Origin: Lobulomyces angularis
Taxonomy: Eukaryota; Chytridiomycota; Chytridiomycetes; Lobulomycetales; Lobulomycetaceae
Length of the DNA stretch: 12,614 nucleotides
Direction of reading: 5' to 3'
Assembly (NCBI GenBank): GCA_027604685.1
Contig: JADHYX010000347.1
Location: 1 to 12,614, forward strand
This document shows positions 10,851 to 12,614 of this stretch, in pieces (within the stretch, counting starts at the first letter, position 1; each line of letters begins with the position of its first letter). The position numbers and the translations under genes were made by a program. A model generated the notes under the pieces. That model searched no databases, was not told the DNA's origin, and saw only the letters and a program-made list of their open reading frames with translations.

Positions 10851-11043
10851 AGTTTTAAATTTTATATTTTTATTAATAAAAATAAAAAATAAAAAATTTA
10901 AAAAAAATACAATAGAAAAGAAAATTGAAATTAAATTTATATATTATTTATTTTTTTTTTATTTTTATTATTATTTTTTACAAAAAAAAAATCATTTTAG
11001 TAGAAATAAAAAAAAAAAAAAAAAAAATTTTTTATTTTTTTTT

Positions 11044-12549
11044 TTATTCAGGAGTATACTTATATTTATCTTTTAGAACTCTTTTTTCCTCCTACATAAA
11101 AAAAAAAGTGAATATATATATAAAAAAAAGGATTTTATATCTTTTTTTTTTTTTTATCTTACCACTGAACATTCATTATCATCATAAATTAATTTACTCT
11201 CTTTTTTGTTTGAGTTATTAAGCGTCTGTGAAATTTCTGTTGTAGGAGCAGAGGTACCTACAAAATAATAAATTTAAAAAAATATAAATTTATGGTGTAC
11301 TGGGTAGCATTGGAGGAGGTGGTGTGGCACCATTAGTATTCCCTTGCTTAGGAGAGAAAGCTTGCGTGGTTGCAGGGGGTGGTCCATGATCTTTCAATTA
11401 TTAATTATTTGAATTAAAATAAAAATTATCATCTTACTATTAAATCCTGGGGGTGGTGGCCTAAATCCCTGCGATGGTGGTCTGAATCCAGAAGGTGGGA
11501 AACCAGGAGGAGGACCTATATTATTTTGATAAAAAAAAAATTTGAAAAGTGTAAAATAATTCTACCTTGAAATTTATTAGGAGAAGGGACTAAGTAGAGT
11601 TTATATATTAAAAAAATAAAAAAAAAAAAAAAAGAAAAAATTTAAATATATTTATCATATTTAACAGTTTAAATTTTTATTGCAGTAATAATAATAATAA
11701 TAATAATAATAATGGTAATGATAATAATAATAATGGTAATGATAAAATATAATAAAAGCTATTTTGGTTTTTTTTTAACAAAAAATTTGGTCAAAAATAA
11801 CTTCTTCAACCTTCTCCTTTTTTAAACCCAACTCCAACAGATTGAAGCCCAATTCCTTCAAACTTTGTTCAATAAACCAGATTGAATCGTTCAAATGGGC
11901 TGAGCTGAAATCAAATTTAGAATTGGAGATGATCTGTTCTAAAGTCATGTTAAACAAATCTTCCTTTATTGAGTTATCCAACTTTTTTTTAAAATCAAAT
12001 GATGTGTTTAACTCCTCCTCCTCCGAAGTTGGATTATTTAGTAAAAAGAAGTTGTTTTCCGTTTTAGTTTCAGTGTCGGTGAGTACTTCAAAGTTTAGTA
12101 CTTCGTCAATGTCCAACAGTTCTTCTACGGTCACCCCTTGATTTAATTTCGGAGATTTCTGTTGTTGCTTTGAGGTAAACGGTTGTGGATTGTTTAGTTG
12201 TGTTTGGTTTATGAAGAGAAAATTGTTATCAAAAAATGGATTGGGTAGAGATAACAACTGTGAATTGTGAAATGGTTGTTGAATACACATACTATCCAGC
12301 AGATGGTTGGAATACTGTTCATTGACATTGTTTAACCCAAAATTATAGTTTTGTAAGTTTAGTAATGGTTCCTAAATAAAATAAAAAAAAAAGTTAAAAA
12401 AATAAAAATAAAAAATAAAATAAAAATAAAATAAAAAAAAAAAAATTTTAAAAAACCTGGTTAAAAAATTGTTGAATTGTTGAAAAATTGTTTTCATTTT
12501 TTTTAAAAAAAAATTCACATCCAATATCATGTTGACATAAGCAATTCAT
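11044..12549 (-). CDS. Bub3-binding GLEBS-motif protein, BuGZ/ZNF207/SUF4-like C-terminus
   Basis: Preferred model: exons 12549-12457, 12371-11780, 11589-11566, 11515-11438, 11390-11301, 11257-11163 and 11091-11044, 339 aa, all phases consistent. The N-terminal ~228 residues start M-N-C-L-C-Q-H-D-I-G-C, are Asn/Gln/Phe-rich, then acidic with predicted helices (about 106-225). Next comes a Pro/Gly/Phe-rich stretch (229-292), then S-K-L-I-Y-D-D-N-E-C-S-V-E-E-K-R (313-328) and L-K-D-K-Y-K-Y. This matches the GLEBS motif of ZNF207/BuGZ and plant SUF4 (S-K-L-I, D-E/D, S-x-E-E-K/R-R, K-Y), including the Glu pair (325-326) that contacts Bub3. The family's two N-terminal C2H2 fingers are absent. The join across the 190-nt intron (11590-11779) is inferred: if it is not used, a 229-aa protein stops at 11775 and the C-terminal exons have no start codon, because no ATG with a usable donor lies between them. 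Confidence 0.7.
11676..11681 (-). promoter_or_regulatory. AATAAA polyadenylation-signal match inside the long intron
   Basis: On the minus strand AATAAA lies ~95 bases past the alternative stop at 11775 and within the 190-nt intron of the GLEBS gene. It could end a short transcript that retains the intron start and encodes only the N-terminal part. In DNA this AT-rich the hexamer also occurs by chance, so this is only suggestive. Confidence 0.3.
11686..11746. repeat. AAT trinucleotide microsatellite with GGTAATGAT interruptions
   Basis: Plus-strand TAA/AAT repeats run from 11686, interrupted twice by GGTAATGAT (11713 and 11734), so a larger unit has itself been duplicated. On the plus strand it would encode poly-Asn, but it has no start and ends in TAA. 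In the preferred model it lies inside an intron of the minus-strand GLEBS gene and explains why that intron is about three times the local norm. Confidence 0.75.
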
Positions 12550-12614
12550 TAAACAAAAAAATTAAAATAAAAAAAAAAAATAAAAATAAAATTTATATTC
12601 TTTTTTAATTGTCA

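Noticed and set aside
10693..11221. Two overlapping plus-strand open frames
   Set aside because: The later parts are runs of Phe, Lys and Ile across homopolymers and lie antisense to confirmed exons at 11044-11091 and 11163-11257. The first ~35 codons are an alternate frame of the decayed fragment.
11686..11757. Poly-Asn coding exon on the plus strand, as in dictyostelid proteins
   Set aside because: No start codon or acceptor leads into it; the frame stops at once with TAA, and it lies between exons of a minus-strand gene.
11842..12141. 99-codon plus-strand frame rich in Ser
   Set aside because: Exact antisense of the acidic exon of the GLEBS gene.
11775..12549. Separate complete 229-aa gene ending at 11775
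   Set aside because: Possible as an isoform, but then the downstream GLEBS exons have no start codon. The donor at 11779 joins them in phase, so a single gene is the simpler reading.

Overview
The window is nuclear DNA of a very AT-rich, intron-rich eukaryotic microbe. Introns are tiny (24 inferred, 43 to 190 nt, most 50-70 nt, all GT...AG). Exons are clearly less AT-rich than the introns and spacers, which are dominated by A and T homopolymers. The five genes end in TAA or TGA and use CAA/CAG for Gln, so the standard code is in use and a ciliate-type code is excluded. The mix (folate/biopterin transporter, cathepsin D-like protease, ALKBH7-like dioxygenase, GLEBS protein) suggests a free-living or phagotrophic protist. 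I cannot place the lineage. The intron density argues against a Dictyostelium-like genome despite the similar base composition.

Layout: 1-2096 holds no convincing gene, only short diverged or tandem A/T-rich repeats. 2097-3674 (minus) is a 3-exon folate/biopterin (BT1/FBT) transporter of 482 aa. 3675-5657 is a long spacer with a minisatellite, a GC-richer island carrying a thrice-repeated motif, and no gene. 5658-6431 (minus) is a 5-exon gene for a 143-aa protein of unknown function. It is head-to-head with 7107-8842 (plus), a 10-exon cathepsin D/proteinase A-type aspartic protease of 383 aa; the two share a 675-bp spacer. 9034-10041 (minus) is a 4-exon ALKBH7-like Fe(II)/2-oxoglutarate dioxygenase of 271 aa, tail-to-tail with the protease gene. 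10491-10850 (plus) looks like a decayed coding fragment with three in-frame stops. 11044-12549 (minus) is best read as one 7-exon gene for a 339-aa protein whose C-terminus is a proline-rich stretch plus a Bub3-binding GLEBS motif like that of BuGZ/ZNF207/SUF4, but with no zinc fingers.

The genes do not form one pathway. Cellular roles inferred from family membership are pterin/folate uptake across a membrane, lysosomal/vacuolar proteolysis, mitochondrial 2OG-oxygenase function and Bub3 binding. The two points that most deserve follow-up are the small gene that faces the protease gene (an emfourin-like protease-inhibitor fold is a speculative possibility) and the GLEBS gene, where a microsatellite-bearing intron with an internal AATAAA could give two alternative products.
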